The notes: generated by a model from the sequence alone, not told the origin. 64,000 nucleotides of DNA from Rhyacophila brunnea (GCA_022495005.1 JAGYXB010001793.1:2232001-2296000); one strand, 5' to 3'. Shown: positions 49,194 through 60,104, numbered from the stretch's first letter. Numbers and translations are program-made.

Positions 49194-50846
49194 TTAGCGT
49201 GGAAGCCATGCGCTTCCCCATGCCTTAACTAGCAACACTCTTTCCGCTATTAATTTAAAATATATTACACTTAGCACTGATATGTATATCACGCTTATCA
49301 TACTCATATATATCAATTTAACACTAGTATTTAAAACACTTTTAACACTAACATTTTTATCAAGTTTAATATTTAAATCTTTATGAGGTAAACTATTTTT
49401 ATTACGTGCAATTGCAGTAGTTGGCAATTTCTCTTCACCCGGCGCATCCAACGTACTACCTACAATTGTCCACGTACTTCTGACTACGCTATTTGGACGG
49501 TCTGCAGTCGTTACAGATGGTAGTGTCTTTTGACACGCCGCAAAGTTCTGTCCCCGACTACACCTGTCCCTAGGATCTAAAATATTTACAGAACCGAGAA
49601 AATCCGTAGATATTTTGCTTTGTTGGTCATGGGCCGCCGTAGCTGAGTCCCATAACTCTTGTTCTCCGTTATTGAGTATATCACCGCCTTTGAGACGATG
49701 ATCATACACAACAACTCTTTCGTCACTATATCTAGCTTTATCTATATACATTAAGTTCATGTTTCTTAGTTCAAACTTAACGCTATCAAAATTAATCCTA
49801 TTAAGCTTACGTAACTTATTTTTAACATTCTTAATACTAAAGGACTTACATTTACTTGATTTTTGTTTAAGATAACGATTATAGTCATCTAATGCTATGA
49901 GCTCTTCTTCATTAAGTTTATTTCGCCTTAATTTACCGAAGGTATTAATGTTTTGTAGTCGACGATTAGTTCGACTCTTCCTAATAATATTCTTAACGTC
50001 AGCCTCGTGGGGTCTGTTCGCCAATTTAAAAGGTGAGTCCCTTCCTAAAGTTTCGTTGCTCGATTGCAACGACGATCGACTATCTAAACTACATACATCG
50101 CTATTAATATCAAGTAAACTGCCAGCTTCGGCTTTAGTATAATTAGTACTATTAATATTTTTACACAAATGGTTAGCGGAAGCACAATAATTCGTTAAAT
50201 TATTTGTTACAAGAGATCTGTCGTCAGTATCGACGAGACTACAGTTACTTACGTTTGCCGATGTTCTCAGCACACCAAGAGCGCCACTGCTTACGCCTTC
50301 GCCGCATCCACTGCTAGCTGTCTTTAACTGCTTATCTTGATAACCTTCTTCCTTGCCGCCAACATTTATTTCATAATTCCCTAATTCTAATTTATCTAAA
50401 AACTTTTTATATTCTATTTCGCCGCCGGTAAAAGAATTATTAGCTCGCGAAGTCTCAACATTGGACAACGTCTTACCGCTATTCTTTTTATTAAAATTTT
50501 CTACTATTTTACTAGCAGAATTATTAATATCGCGTTTGCGATAATTCTCCGGTCTTACGCTATTATCCTTTACAAGAGAACCTGTACAAAGATTAACTTG
50601 GTTACTGGGGCCAGCTTCGACCTCACAGTGAACCTTAGGGTTAAATGATTTCACCGGAAGGGTGTCCTTCAGTTCACTTTCACAGTTAACCCTATTCGCC
50701 AGAAGAGCGTCTATGTCACTAGCTAGAACTCGGCTGAACGGCGTTCGAGGAACGTTCGTGTCACCTTCTTGAGTCTTCTCTTCGGCGGTCCGCCAGTGTT
50801 CGTCGTCTTGGAGCCATCGACGATCAACCCGGTCCGCGAGCCGTCT
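49194..50846 (-). CDS. ORF2 of the LTR element, in frame after the gag TGA, unknown function
   Basis: The frame of gag continues for about 550 codons after its TGA. No methionine occurs in roughly the first 365 codons, so independent initiation is unlikely and expression by stop readthrough from gag, or from a version lacking the stop, is the simplest model. The product is hydrophilic and rich in Asn, Ser and Lys, with basic stretches (RKSRTNRRLQN, KLRRNKLNEEE), and ends with a hydrophobic segment (residues about 450-475 counting from 50654: LIYMSMISVIYISVLSVIYF) that could span a membrane. I see no protease, RT, RNase H or integrase motif. Its last codons run into one of the 72-base repeat modules. 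The terminal hydrophobic segment alone is not enough to call it an envelope. No function is assigned. Confidence 0.6.
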   Translation of the reverse strand, partial: RRLADRVDRRWLQDDEHWRTAEEKTQEGDTNVPRTPFSRVLASDIDALLANRVNCESELKDTLPVKSFNPKVHCEVEAGPSNQVNLCTGSLVKDNSVRPENYRKRDINNSASKIVENFNKKNSGKTLSNVETSRANNSFTGGEIEYKKFLDKLELGNYEINVGGKEEGYQDKQLKTASSGCGEGVSSGALGVLRTSANVSNCSLVDTDDRSLVTNNLTNYCASANHLCKNINSTNYTKAEAGSLLDINSDVCSLDSRSSLQSSNETLGRDSPFKLANRPHEADVKNIIRKSRTNRRLQNINTFGKLRRNKLNEEELIALDDYNRYLKQKSSKCKSFSIKNVKNKLRKLNRINFDSVKFELRNMNLMYIDKARYSDERVVVYDHRLKGGDILNNGEQELWDSATAAHDQQSKISTDFLGSVNILDPRDRCSRGQNFAACQKTLPSVTTADRPNSVVRSTWTIVGSTLDAPGEEKLPTTAIARNKNSLPHKDLNIKLDKNVSVKSVLNTSVKLIYMSMISVIYISVLSVIYFKLIAERVLLVKAWGSAWLPR

Positions 50847-51884
50847 TCATGGCTCCTTTCTGGTCTGCTGAGCTGCTTGCCTGTCTGGGCAATCCTTGTT
50901 TTCATGGAAGCCAGGACAATGTTGACAACGCCTTTGTCTGGCACTGCCTCGCTCTTCAACGCGAGGACGTGGGCGGTACGCAGGTCTTTCTGAATCGTTT
51001 TGCTGGTCTGATTGCCGTGGAGGCCTTTTATCAACAGCCTCCGTGGTCTTATCAGATTTCGCGTTAGTCTCTTGTACCGAACGCGGCTTCTCGCGCCAAG
51101 TATTTTGCTGAGCGGGCCTCTTTTCATTATTCGCCTTGACGGCATTTGCTGGAGATGGCACGGAAGCCAATGCCGATTTCAATGGTCGAAGTGTATGAGC
51201 TACTTCAAGCAGCTCGTCCATCGTCTTCCATTTCTCTTGATTAACCCTTATCTGATCGCTCACAGTGAGTAGGTCATAAAAGGTCGAAGCCAGGGTTTCC
51301 GACTTCATCTCTGGAAGGAGTACCTCGGCTAACTCCATCTTCTTCAGGAGGAAACCATAAGCTCCCTCTTGAGGTCCTTGCTCTTTATGTTCGAGCTCCG
51401 TTCGTTGAGCACGACGCCTTGAAGGTGATTCGAAGTGCTCTTTCAGGTCGTTACTAAACGACCGCCAACTGTCCGATGTGTCAATATTCTTGGCCCAAGT
51501 CTTGGCCTCTCCTCTGAGCTGACGCATAGCCAACTCTGTCCAATTCTCAGCTGGGTACTTCACAGCTTCGCAATATTCTCTGCAGCGTCGGAGAAAAAGT
51601 TCAACGCTCTGCTTTGGGCTACCCTCATAGGTGGAATGGAGTTCCGGCTTAACATGGCACGGGGTACATACGGCCGGTTCTGGTGGTGCCATTTTTTGTT
51701 TGGGATCCGACGTGCTTACTTGCAAAAATGAATCCTCTTCGGGGAATACTTGCGCGTTTTGCAAGCCTTCTTCCAATATGAAGTCTTCTTCTACACTCGG
51801 ACCCGGAACAGGGTTCGGCATAATTTCTTCGAATTCCTCCGTCCCCTGGAGTTGGAAGAAGCGGACCTTCGACCGTAAATTCAT
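50847..51884 (-). CDS. gag: Retrotransposon Gag polyprotein with zinc knuckle, 345 aa
   Basis: It starts with ATG (MNLRSKVRFF). An acidic N-terminus is followed at about residues 85-200 by a Retrotrans_gag-like capsid region: a block beginning SVELFLRRCREYCEAV, then LRGEAKTWAKN and WRSFSNDLKEHFESP. A basic linker (about 235-320) leads to CQHCPGFHENKDC, a C-X2-C-X3-H-X4-C knuckle one residue shorter than the usual CCHC spacing. The protein would bind element RNA and assemble particles. It ends at TGA (50847-50849), and the same frame stays open beyond as ORF2. There is no protease downstream. The family call is firm; the exact Gypsy clade is not resolved. Confidence 0.85.
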   Translation of the reverse strand: MNLRSKVRFFQLQGTEEFEEIMPNPVPGPSVEEDFILEEGLQNAQVFPEEDSFLQVSTSDPKQKMAPPEPAVCTPCHVKPELHSTYEGSPKQSVELFLRRCREYCEAVKYPAENWTELAMRQLRGEAKTWAKNIDTSDSWRSFSNDLKEHFESPSRRRAQRTELEHKEQGPQEGAYGFLLKKMELAEVLLPEMKSETLASTFYDLLTVSDQIRVNQEKWKTMDELLEVAHTLRPLKSALASVPSPANAVKANNEKRPAQQNTWREKPRSVQETNAKSDKTTEAVDKRPPRQSDQQNDSERPAYRPRPRVEERGSARQRRCQHCPGFHENKDCPDRQAAQQTRKEP

Positions 51885-52748
51885 ATAAAAATTCAGCTAT
51901 CGATTGCGCCGGTTTTCAGCTTCCTACGACCACCCGTTCGTCCGCAATCGACGTTTAAAGTATTTTGAGGGCATGCGCTGCTTGTCGCTGATAACCCTGA
52001 AGGCTTGCAACTCCTGTTACAAGCGTCCAATCTTCTTCGTTTAAAATCTTATATTGTAATAGGTACAGGCCTTCATGTACCTATACCCATGACGTCACGG
52101 TAGTTATGATAATTATCGAGATTTTAATATACAAAGTAGTATAAATTTATTTTTTTCAAAATTTTTTTTCTTTGTCTGGGTTCTTGTACCTATACTTGTA
52201 TGGTACTCAACTTTATATTAGAAAAAAGCTTAAAAATTCACACGAAATTTTTATTGTGCATTTTATTCTTAATTCTATTATTTCTGTTACGGTGAGTAAC
52301 ACAATTTATTTTTATACTTTCTTTATGGTTTAAAAGGGTCAGAGAGATCCTTTGGATAGTCTCATCGACATACTTTTGCTTAATGTCGGTATCTGACTCT
52401 AATAAATTACCAAAAGTATTTATTTTATTTATTCTTTCCTTTTCCAAGTAAATCAAGAAAAGTATTCTATATATAGTCGCCTTTACGTATATATTCTTCT
52501 CCAAATTATATTTTTCAAAAGTATTCATTACTGGTTCCTCGTTAATGCGAGTTACACTTTATTTCATTGTACTCACATTTATAAAGTTGAGGTAGATCGC
52601 TCTTGTAGCTCCGGTATAAGGTTCTTAAAACCTCTCAGGTAACCACAATTCATTGATACACTTCACAATATATTGTTTTTAAAATCTTTTAGTAGATCTT
52701 AGTTGTAGGATCGTTCAGGTTTTCGCAACCTGAAGATGCCGCACGCAT

Positions 52749-52758
52749 TTGGGCGCCA
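52749..52758 (-). promoter_or_regulatory. Primer binding site, tRNA-Lys type
   Basis: The minus strand reads TGGCGCCCAA, matching the first ten bases of a tRNA-Lys(CTT) 3' end complement. Before the hAT insertion it lay three bases (TTA) from the 5' LTR end. The 8-bp duplication of that insertion (GCCATAAT) overlaps the site, so it is now about 1.7 kb from the LTR. Confidence 0.75.
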
Positions 52759-52762
52759 TAAT

Positions 52763-54453
52763 CAGTGACGTCCCTAGACAAAATGCCGCCCCTAGGCAGC
52801 GTCAAAATGCCGCCCCATTTTTTTTATCATCCTTTCATTACTCCAATATCTATGAAATGTGTTGTATGAAGCATGGCCCCCTCATCCTGAAGCGGGCCCC
52901 ATGTTAGGATCTTTGCCCCACCTACCTATCGCTAAGGATAAAAGCAGTGTGACGCTCTACAGTAATGTTTTCCAAATGGTGTACGCGTTAAAATTGATGT
53001 GTATATTTAGTGTTTTTTTGTATATTTTAATACATACACTTGAATCGTGGAGTTTTTGAGTATCGCTACACAATTATAAATTGTATTGTGTAACCACATA
53101 ATTTTAAATAATAGGAAAATAGCGCCGCAGGCGAATTTTTTGCGTGTTTATCTCACTTATCGAGCCCGAGCCCTAGGTTAGAGCTCTGACAGCCCCCCCC
53201 TTGTGGGGGCCATGGTTTGGATACATTACTAATAAAATATACACCTACCACTAAGCTGAAACATACAAAATTAAATTTAGATATCAATAAATAAATAAGC
53301 GAATAAATATAATATTAGTTAGACACTTACCCAAATCACCAGAGTCTGAGATGCCATTTGGTTAATATGTCTGACACATTTGGTTTGTATCATTTAGTAT
53401 TATATTATATTTGTATTATATATGTATATTGTATTATATTTAGTATTTGTACCATTTTTTCTATGCTGTTATTGTACCCTACAACATGTAAACAAAATAA
53501 TTTTCCTCATTATTTTTTAATATAAACCTAAATTTAATCATAAATACACTATTAATTAATGGTCTCAACATTCAACCGTTGATGATTGAAATAAACTACA
53601 AATCCACACTATTATCAGCAAAAAATATGTTTACAAAAAAAACGACTTAAAAGAAGGTATTGCACAGTATTGTATTCACAGCACGATAAATATGATATAA
53701 TCTAGGTAGATACCTACTAGTGTACATTTTTATTACAATTAGCTGGTACTTAACGTAAATACCTATTATATGCACGAATACTAATTGATTATGTCAAATG
53801 TCAATAAGGATTAATAATCATTATGAATAGGTATCTATTTGCAATAGGTACATCCGGCAACTTTTAAATCTCGCGAATGACTGGCAAAAATATTTGGATA
53901 AATTAAAAAATACGGTATGTACCTACCTACCTATAAATCTCTACCATAAATTCTCCTTGTTTCGTTACCAACGTTGATATAATATATAATATTATTTTCT
54001 TTTAATAACTATGGCGCGACATAATTATTGGTTTTTGCGCAGTATACCTACCACTGTTATGAAAGGAACTCTTTAATCTGAGTAAATGACATTATATTAT
54101 TTTGACTGATTTATTATTCGTTTGTGATGTTTTACATTTATAAAAATATTCATAATGTGTATAGGCGCCAAGTTTATTAGCATTTGTATACGAAACCGAG
54201 CAGTCAAAAATAAAATAAAAAAATCTCTAGCGGAGCGTGGTGACATCATACTAAAATCGCTGCGAGTACCGACTGGATAATAATAAAGAAAAGCATCCGG
54301 AACAAAACATCTCCAAAGCTCTGGTTATAATATAACTAAGTTTAGGTAGCTATTTCTATATAATACCAAATGATTCTCCTCGATTTGCCGCCCTTCGAGT
54401 ATCTGCCGCCCCCAAGCGACGCTCAATCTGCCTACCCCCACGGGACGTCACTG
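52763..54453. mobile_element. hAT-like non-autonomous element nested in the LTR element
   Basis: The termini are CAGTGACGTCCC and GGGACGTCACTG, with a perfect 8-bp duplication GCCATAAT at 52755-52762 and 54454-54461, the duplication length of hAT elements. Subterminal blocks rich in GCCGCCC match the copy at 7491-8051. No transposase ORF was seen. A further insertion occupies about 52872-53214. Confidence 0.85.
52872..53214. mobile_element. Small element nested inside the hAT-like element
   Basis: The ends are inverted (CATGGCCCCC and GGGGGCCATG). The sister copy at 7491-8051 lacks this block: there GTGTTGTATG continues almost directly to GATACATTAC. The right-end sequence is shared, in reverse orientation, with 5038-5080 (ATGGCCCCCACAAGGGGGGG). 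Confidence 0.65.
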
Positions 54454-54460
54454 GCCATAA

Positions 54461-56970
54461 TGACATGACCCGGCTCACGGCTAGCTCAGTAATGCTACCG
54501 GGCCGTCACTGAGGAGACTAGTGATGAATTAGGAGAGGTGGATCTCCTTTGTAGTATCACAACTTTTGAATCCCCGAATAAAACTCTCAGCTGGTGTGGT
54601 GCCGAATTTATTCAGGTACTAGAGTTCACGGTCACACAATAAGGTTAACTGTCATTGTTCCCGTAATTAAATCTCATTAAAGTATCAGCAAACTATTTAT
54701 TTGTTCACTATAGGATCTCTGTGAAATCTTTCACAAATTCCCGAAAAGTCACACCTAATTCAGAGAATGTATACGCAGATATTCTTTGGATATTTTTAAT
54801 TCGAGAAATATTTTCCCATAAGAAAGAAAATATAAATTATTCTTTGGTCACACAGTATTAGGTTTATAAAAAAGAATAGAATTATTTTATTGTTGTTTAT
54901 AAAGTTTATTTATATTCACAGTGTATTTACAAATATTTATTTGTGATTACAGACTTGTTTACAGAAGGTTTGCTTAATGTTTACAAATTTATTTACTAAA
55001 ATTTGTTTTTATGTTTATGAATTTGTTTACAAAAGTTTATTTTATAATTATGTTTACTTAATAAAGTTTCAAAAATTTATTTTATAATCCCGAAAAATTT
55101 GTAAAATTTATTATTACAGACTGAGTTTATTAATTTGTTTTTATAAAACAAATCCGATCGCGTAATTTATCTCGATTACGTCACCTCGTATGATGAGTAA
55201 TGAAAAATAAAATTAATCCGCGACGCGTCACTATCGACAGATACGTAGTATTCGTGCTACGTTTTAGCGGTCGACGTCACTACCGACAGATACGAGTTAT
55301 TCGCGCTACGTTCTGCCCGTCGAAGGGGACTTACTGGTACGTATGAATCGCGAATGTACTGAGAACCGTGTCCCACAAGCTCGGGATGGAGGTTTAACAG
55401 GAAACAGTCCGTAAGGGATAGCAGATGTATATCTTTCTCTCACGGGATAAATTTACGTATATCTCCCGTTCCTGGTAACTTTCTAATAGAGATATCTTCT
55501 AATTAAATCGGGTTAAATTTACTCTACTTTATTTCCGCAAAATTAAGACTTAATAGGGGTGTTTTAAGCACCCTCTAGAACATTTCCTTTAAATACGTAG
55601 TTACGGTGACGTCAGCAAAATAGTTGATTTTATATGATTTTTCGTGTTCAAACGAAGGGGAAAGTTTTTAGCTTTCCAACGAGGTATCAGAATAGGTACT
55701 CGTGTACTAAATAAGGGAATGGCAGTCTTTAAATTTAAAATGTCAAAATGAAAGGTTGACACCCACGTACTAGTCCTTTCCACCACTCTTGGCCTTTTTA
55801 GGCCAATAGAATTTTACTAAGTTTTAATAAAACTATTTGGAGCCGCAGAAAACGTTTCATTCGATATTTACCTTTCGGACGAACATTATTACGCGAAAAT
55901 ACTATAATATTATACTTAACATTTCAACTTAAATATATAAATGCTTAATCCTAACAAGATGTTATTTACAAGCGACTACAAATTTATTTCGTCCTTAATA
56001 GTGGCTTTTCCATAGTAATCTAAACGTAACCTTGAATCTATTTTTATCTGGCAACTCAACACAGCCGGGCCGTAAATTCTAGTCGAACAGAATTCAGTTA
56101 AGGTTCAAGGTCACGCGTCAATTCGTGTTTTTAGTCGCAGTATTTGATTCTTTTATTACTTAGGAGGCAATTAAGATTTATTATTGTTTTATGGGTAGAA
56201 ACCCATCTATACCAGAATCTCAAGTTTTTCCAATTGTTACTTTTACAATATTCATTATAGTCAGCAAGTTATAGCATTAACAAAATCTATAATTATAATT
56301 ACGCGTCTATAGATATAGATACGCGTTTACAATATTTTTATAACGGTAGTTAACTCCTATCTTGTATTGATAAAATTAGTATTAAAATTCTTTATTTACA
56401 ATTATACAGTATATAAATTTATAAATATTCAATTTTCTTTTCCAATTTTCATACACTTCCATTATAGCTATAAAAGTTATTGAAGCATGTACCTGCTTAA
56501 TTTTACGTAAACAATCTCTCCCATAACTTATTTTCTAAGTTTAATGGAGATTTCCCGGAAATTATTTCCGAAATAGATCGATTTGAAATTTCATGGCGTG
56601 TCATTTCGAGGTCTGCGGTCACAGCGTTCCAATTACACTTGAACAGTCTCGATTCTCCGAGGCGAAATTTTTTACGTAAAATTTTATTACATTTTACAAA
56701 GAAAAGGTTAACAACATACATTTTACTTCCTAATACTAAACGATTACGCTACTGGTTACCTGTTCATGGTCTTTTTCGACCATTTCTTCTCTGCTTCTTC
56801 CATAGTTTAGGACCATGGGACTTATATATTCTGTTTGTACCTCGTCGTGAGGTTGTCGCACGGCTATTTGAGAAGTAGAATTGACTACAAGGCTAGATTT
56901 GTATAGTTATGTCGTTAAACCATACTCTGCCATAAACACTAACTGAAGGTCGGCGTTTTTGTTCGTGTCA
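54461..56970 (-). repeat. 5' LTR (in element orientation), 2510 bp
   Basis: On the + strand it begins TGACATGACCCGG and ends TTCGTGTCA. It is nearly identical to 44657-47258. By eye I noted three substitutions, three one-base indels and one 91-base deletion, which lies between CTCG microhomologies at the junction near 55380. Such low divergence implies a recent insertion. Short ORFs at 55601-55786, 56503-56721 and 56639-56878 recur in the other LTR only because the two repeats are copies. Confidence 0.92.
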
Positions 56971-56997
56971 CTAACCTACCCCAACCTAATATTAGGT

Positions 56998-58291
56998 ACC
57001 CAATAATATAATCTTAGATTGTGATAATGAAGTATCAAAATCTATGAGCATTTCAAATTTTAAATTAACAATTATTGGATCGAAAAACCTATGTGCCGAC
57101 AGAAAAAGGTATTTATTATAATTGTCTACTGGAATAAACTGTTTTCGTAAAAAAAATCATAAAAGCTCATGACGGCATCTGCGGCACAATTACCTAAGTT
57201 TTAATTAACGTCACTTTCTAAATAGGTATTTATAGTATTATTTGAATCTGAAAGTAGGTGCCTAATACATACTTATGTTTTGCCAAAATATTGTTTAAAA
57301 TCATTAAACCTAATTTTCATAGTGTTTGTATTCTTTTACGAATAATTGGTTACAATAGTATATTGATACGTGAAGACTACTTTTTCCTTAGTGCAAATCG
57401 ATCATTTGAGTGTTGTAGTTGATTTGTGAATATCATCCATTTCCGATGTGACGAACATCTTTTTAAATGTTGTCAGCGCTTTGTGAAAACAGTCTATTCA
57501 ATTGTGCGAATATACATTCCCCTATTTTTATCCAACTCATTACGTTATATTGACTTATCCATAGACTAATATACTTTGACTTATCTATGCTGGCAACACA
57601 GCCACAAGAAGCGACCTTCTCAAAATGTACAATTGGAATTGACAGTTTCTGATTTCTGATTCTAGTGCAAGTCATCAATAGGAAAATTGTTCCTGAACGA
57701 TTTCCTCATTGTATTTTCTCAAAAACATATCACATGGGCTAAAGGTCATCCATTCCTTTAATCAAATATAACATTTTATTTTCACCAGATTTTGTAATAA
57801 CAGAATGGGGTTTGAATTCGTACACATTTTGCCGATGCTATGTTTCGTTCTGTTTCCGGGAACATTTCTACTAACGTAAGTATTGTAATTCCTTTTATGC
57901 GACATATCTTTCGTATACCATTCAAACTCATCTCTATAAAGCTTATATTCATCTTGATTCGGACTAATTTCAAATGCGTACTTCTCTACGTAAATGAGTT
58001 TTTGCTTTACGTACTTATGGCGTACCTATCTTTCAAATGTCGGAAATACCTCGAATTTTTTTTTTGTCGTTTTGTTTTTCAAATCGTTAATAAATAAGAA
58101 ACGCGCGCAAATACATTATCTTTTTAATCTACAAACAGTCATTGAAAAATGTTATGGTTCATAATATTTGTCTAGTATCATCAGCAGTATTTAGTTGTAT
58201 ATTCTGTCATTTTATATTTCCAATGTTAATAGCTATTTATTTCTTATCCGTTGTCATGTTATAACAATAATAATTGAGTATATTGACCATA
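56998..58291. other. Intergenic, nothing recognised
   Basis: Apart from the inverted motif at 57171-57190 (partner of 42091) I see no structure. Short ORFs at 57463-58097 overlap on both strands. Confidence 0.5.
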
Positions 58292-59204
58292 AAGGCCGGT
58301 TCAGGTTAGTCGAGTGGCGAGTAATTTAGTAACTAAACATGTATGAACAGGCTTCTAATTCCAAAAAGCGATAAGTCCACATTTGGTCAAAATCGAGAAA
58401 AACATACACACGTATTCTTTGTATAATTTTACACAATATGTATTGATCTATAAATTCCAAAACGCAACATAACCCTACGAAAAAATATATTTTTTAAGTC
58501 TCGATTTATTACAAAAAGCGCCAAGTCCATTTTATCGGCTGAAACAAATTGCCATTTGGTTCTAATTTCGACATAGAATACAAGGGAAAAAATAATCCCA
58601 CGTTAAAACAAATAATTGAAGCTTGAAACAAAAAAACGTTGTTTCCCGAAAATATTGAATTCTGGACTTTTCGCTTTTTGTAATTAGACGCCTCATTAGT
58701 CGAATCAATCCATTTTGTTCTATTTTTTCGGTTGAGTAGCGACCCCCACCACCTCTCACTAAATACAAAACAAGTCTGAACACGTTATCTTTAGTCAAGT
58801 TCATTAGTTGTCGTAGAATTTCTTCCTCCAATTCTTCTAATATAGCCATTGTAAATGAACTTATTCATTTATTTATTTTTTGAACATACCTACATTATTT
58901 GAAAACACTTCGAATCTGGTTCTGGTTTGAACCTGCTGGGTGTCGTATTTTTGTAAAAAAAAAGATTTTTTCCATTGGTTATATATTTCAAAGAAGTGTT
59001 TTTAAATTATGTATGTTCAATAAAAAGAATGTTACATTCTTAAATCTTGCAAATTATTTGTTGAAATAAAAAAATAAAAACTAATTATTTTTGCTTTGTT
59101 ACGTTGTGTTCTGTTCATTTTGACACGTCACTCACTAATGTACTGTGTTCAGACACTTTTCAGTTACTAAATCACTCACCACTCGACTAATCCGAACCGG
59201 CCTT
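58292..59204. mobile_element. TIR element of 913 bp
   Basis: Inverted ends of about 45 bases: AAGGCCGGTTCAGGTTAGTC with GAGTGGCGAGTAATTTAGTA, against a complement AAGGCCGGTTCGGATTAGTC. They are flanked by TA on both sides (58290-58291, 59205-59206). A 95-codon minus ORF inside (58562-58849, starting MAILEELEEEILRQ) has no recognised motif. Confidence 0.75.
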
Positions 59205-59277
59205 TAGAATCGGCCAGAGTGGGTGAATGTTAAAAATGTATCACTTTGACCGGGCACTATGCATAATGCTTCTTATA

Positions 59278-59694
59278 CCCCGTTTACACGTGCATGGATT
59301 TACTGCTGACAGTATGTATTATCGCGGCCATAACAAGACATGCATGTGTAAACAGATAGTATTGTTCAAGTTGCAACATTTCATGGATCAAAAAATTCAC
59401 AATCTTCTGAATTTTCACACGACAGTTGGGACTTGTGTGATATCAACGTCTGCGCAGTACAACGATAGTTGCGAGCCTGCCGGAAAAATACGAACTATAC
59501 CGCGCCGAGCATTCTGGTATATACCAATCTTCACAACCAGTGAATTAGCACCATACAATAAAAACAATGCGTCTCGCTTACGCTTCAAGAATGTGATTGG
59601 CGAGACAGTCAGCATTTTACATAAACAGTTATTATTGCGATAGTTTAATTTACACACTATTGGTGCCAGTAAATCCATGCATGTGTACAGGCGC
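59278..59694. mobile_element. TIR element, uninterrupted copy
   Basis: Same ends and interior as 33248-34085 but without the mariner. ORFs at 59227-59643 (+) and 59415-59750 (-) fall largely within it and look incidental. Confidence 0.75.
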
Positions 59695-60035
59695 TGTAAC
59701 GTTTTTTCGAGCTCAGTCGAAGTATCGCCGTCCCCTATTGGCTCATTCACTACACGAGAAAAAATTCTGAAGAGTGAAGGCGGTTGCTGACGTTGTCTTA
59801 AGAAACAATATAATATTATTTCTTAAATCCTAATTTTTCTGTACTGGATTTAAAGATATCTTTGTTTTCTTTCGTTATTTACGTACTGGGACAGATATTC
59901 ATTTGAAAGCTTTGTTTTTCGAGTGCAAGCATAGATTTTTTAAGTAAAGTTTTTGTAATCTTACTATTATATTAAACATATGTAATTTGACAAACATGCA
60001 TACTAGAAGAAATGTTTTAAAAAATCCAGACAACC

Positions 60036-60104
60036 GACAAGTCTCAAATTTGCATCCATCAGATTCCGGCCAATGTGCTTTACCAATTGAGCCACCTGTA
60101 TCCT
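60036..60104 (-). other. tRNA-like sequence (SINE head)
   Basis: The minus strand has TGGCTCAATTGGTAAAGCAC (A-box) and GCAAATTTGAGAC (weak B-box). The overlapping + strand ORF (59987-60304) is probably incidental. Confidence 0.45.

Larger units (their letters stand above)
44657..56970 (-). mobile_element. Non-autonomous LTR retrotransposon with gag but no pol, 12.3 kb including a nested hAT
   Basis: The element is bounded by two near-identical direct repeats that start TG and end CA, and is flanked by CTAA on both sides (44653-44656 and 56971-56974). Read on the minus strand the order is: 5' LTR (54461-56970), three-base spacer, tRNA-Lys-type primer binding site, leader of about 860 bases, gag (51884-50847), TGA, ORF2 (to 49194), ORF3 (about 49159-48614), a minisatellite and 72-base modules, purine-rich tract, 3' LTR (47258-44657). 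Gag type and 4-bp duplication suit the Ty3/Gypsy group. I found no aspartic protease, reverse transcriptase, RNase H or integrase motif in any frame, and the distance between gag and the 3' LTR is filled by other sequence. Removing the hAT insertion gives about 10.6 kb. It resembles TR-GAG or LARD elements, which need an autonomous partner. Confidence 0.88.

Noticed and set aside
48774..49232. 152-codon + strand ORF
   Set aside because: Antisense to ORF3, with the repetitive Ser-rich composition of a shadow frame.
49194..49360. Hydrophobic end of ORF2 read as a retroviral envelope
   Set aside because: One hydrophobic segment without signal peptide, furin site or fusion-peptide context is not enough.
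50723..51145. 140-codon minus ORF overlapping the end of gag
   Set aside because: It is out of frame with both gag and ORF2, and its Arg/Lys-rich text is the shadow of the coding frame.
59415..59750. 111-codon minus ORF
   Set aside because: Mostly inside the TIR element at 59278-59694, and its frame is broken in the sister copy at 33.2 kb.
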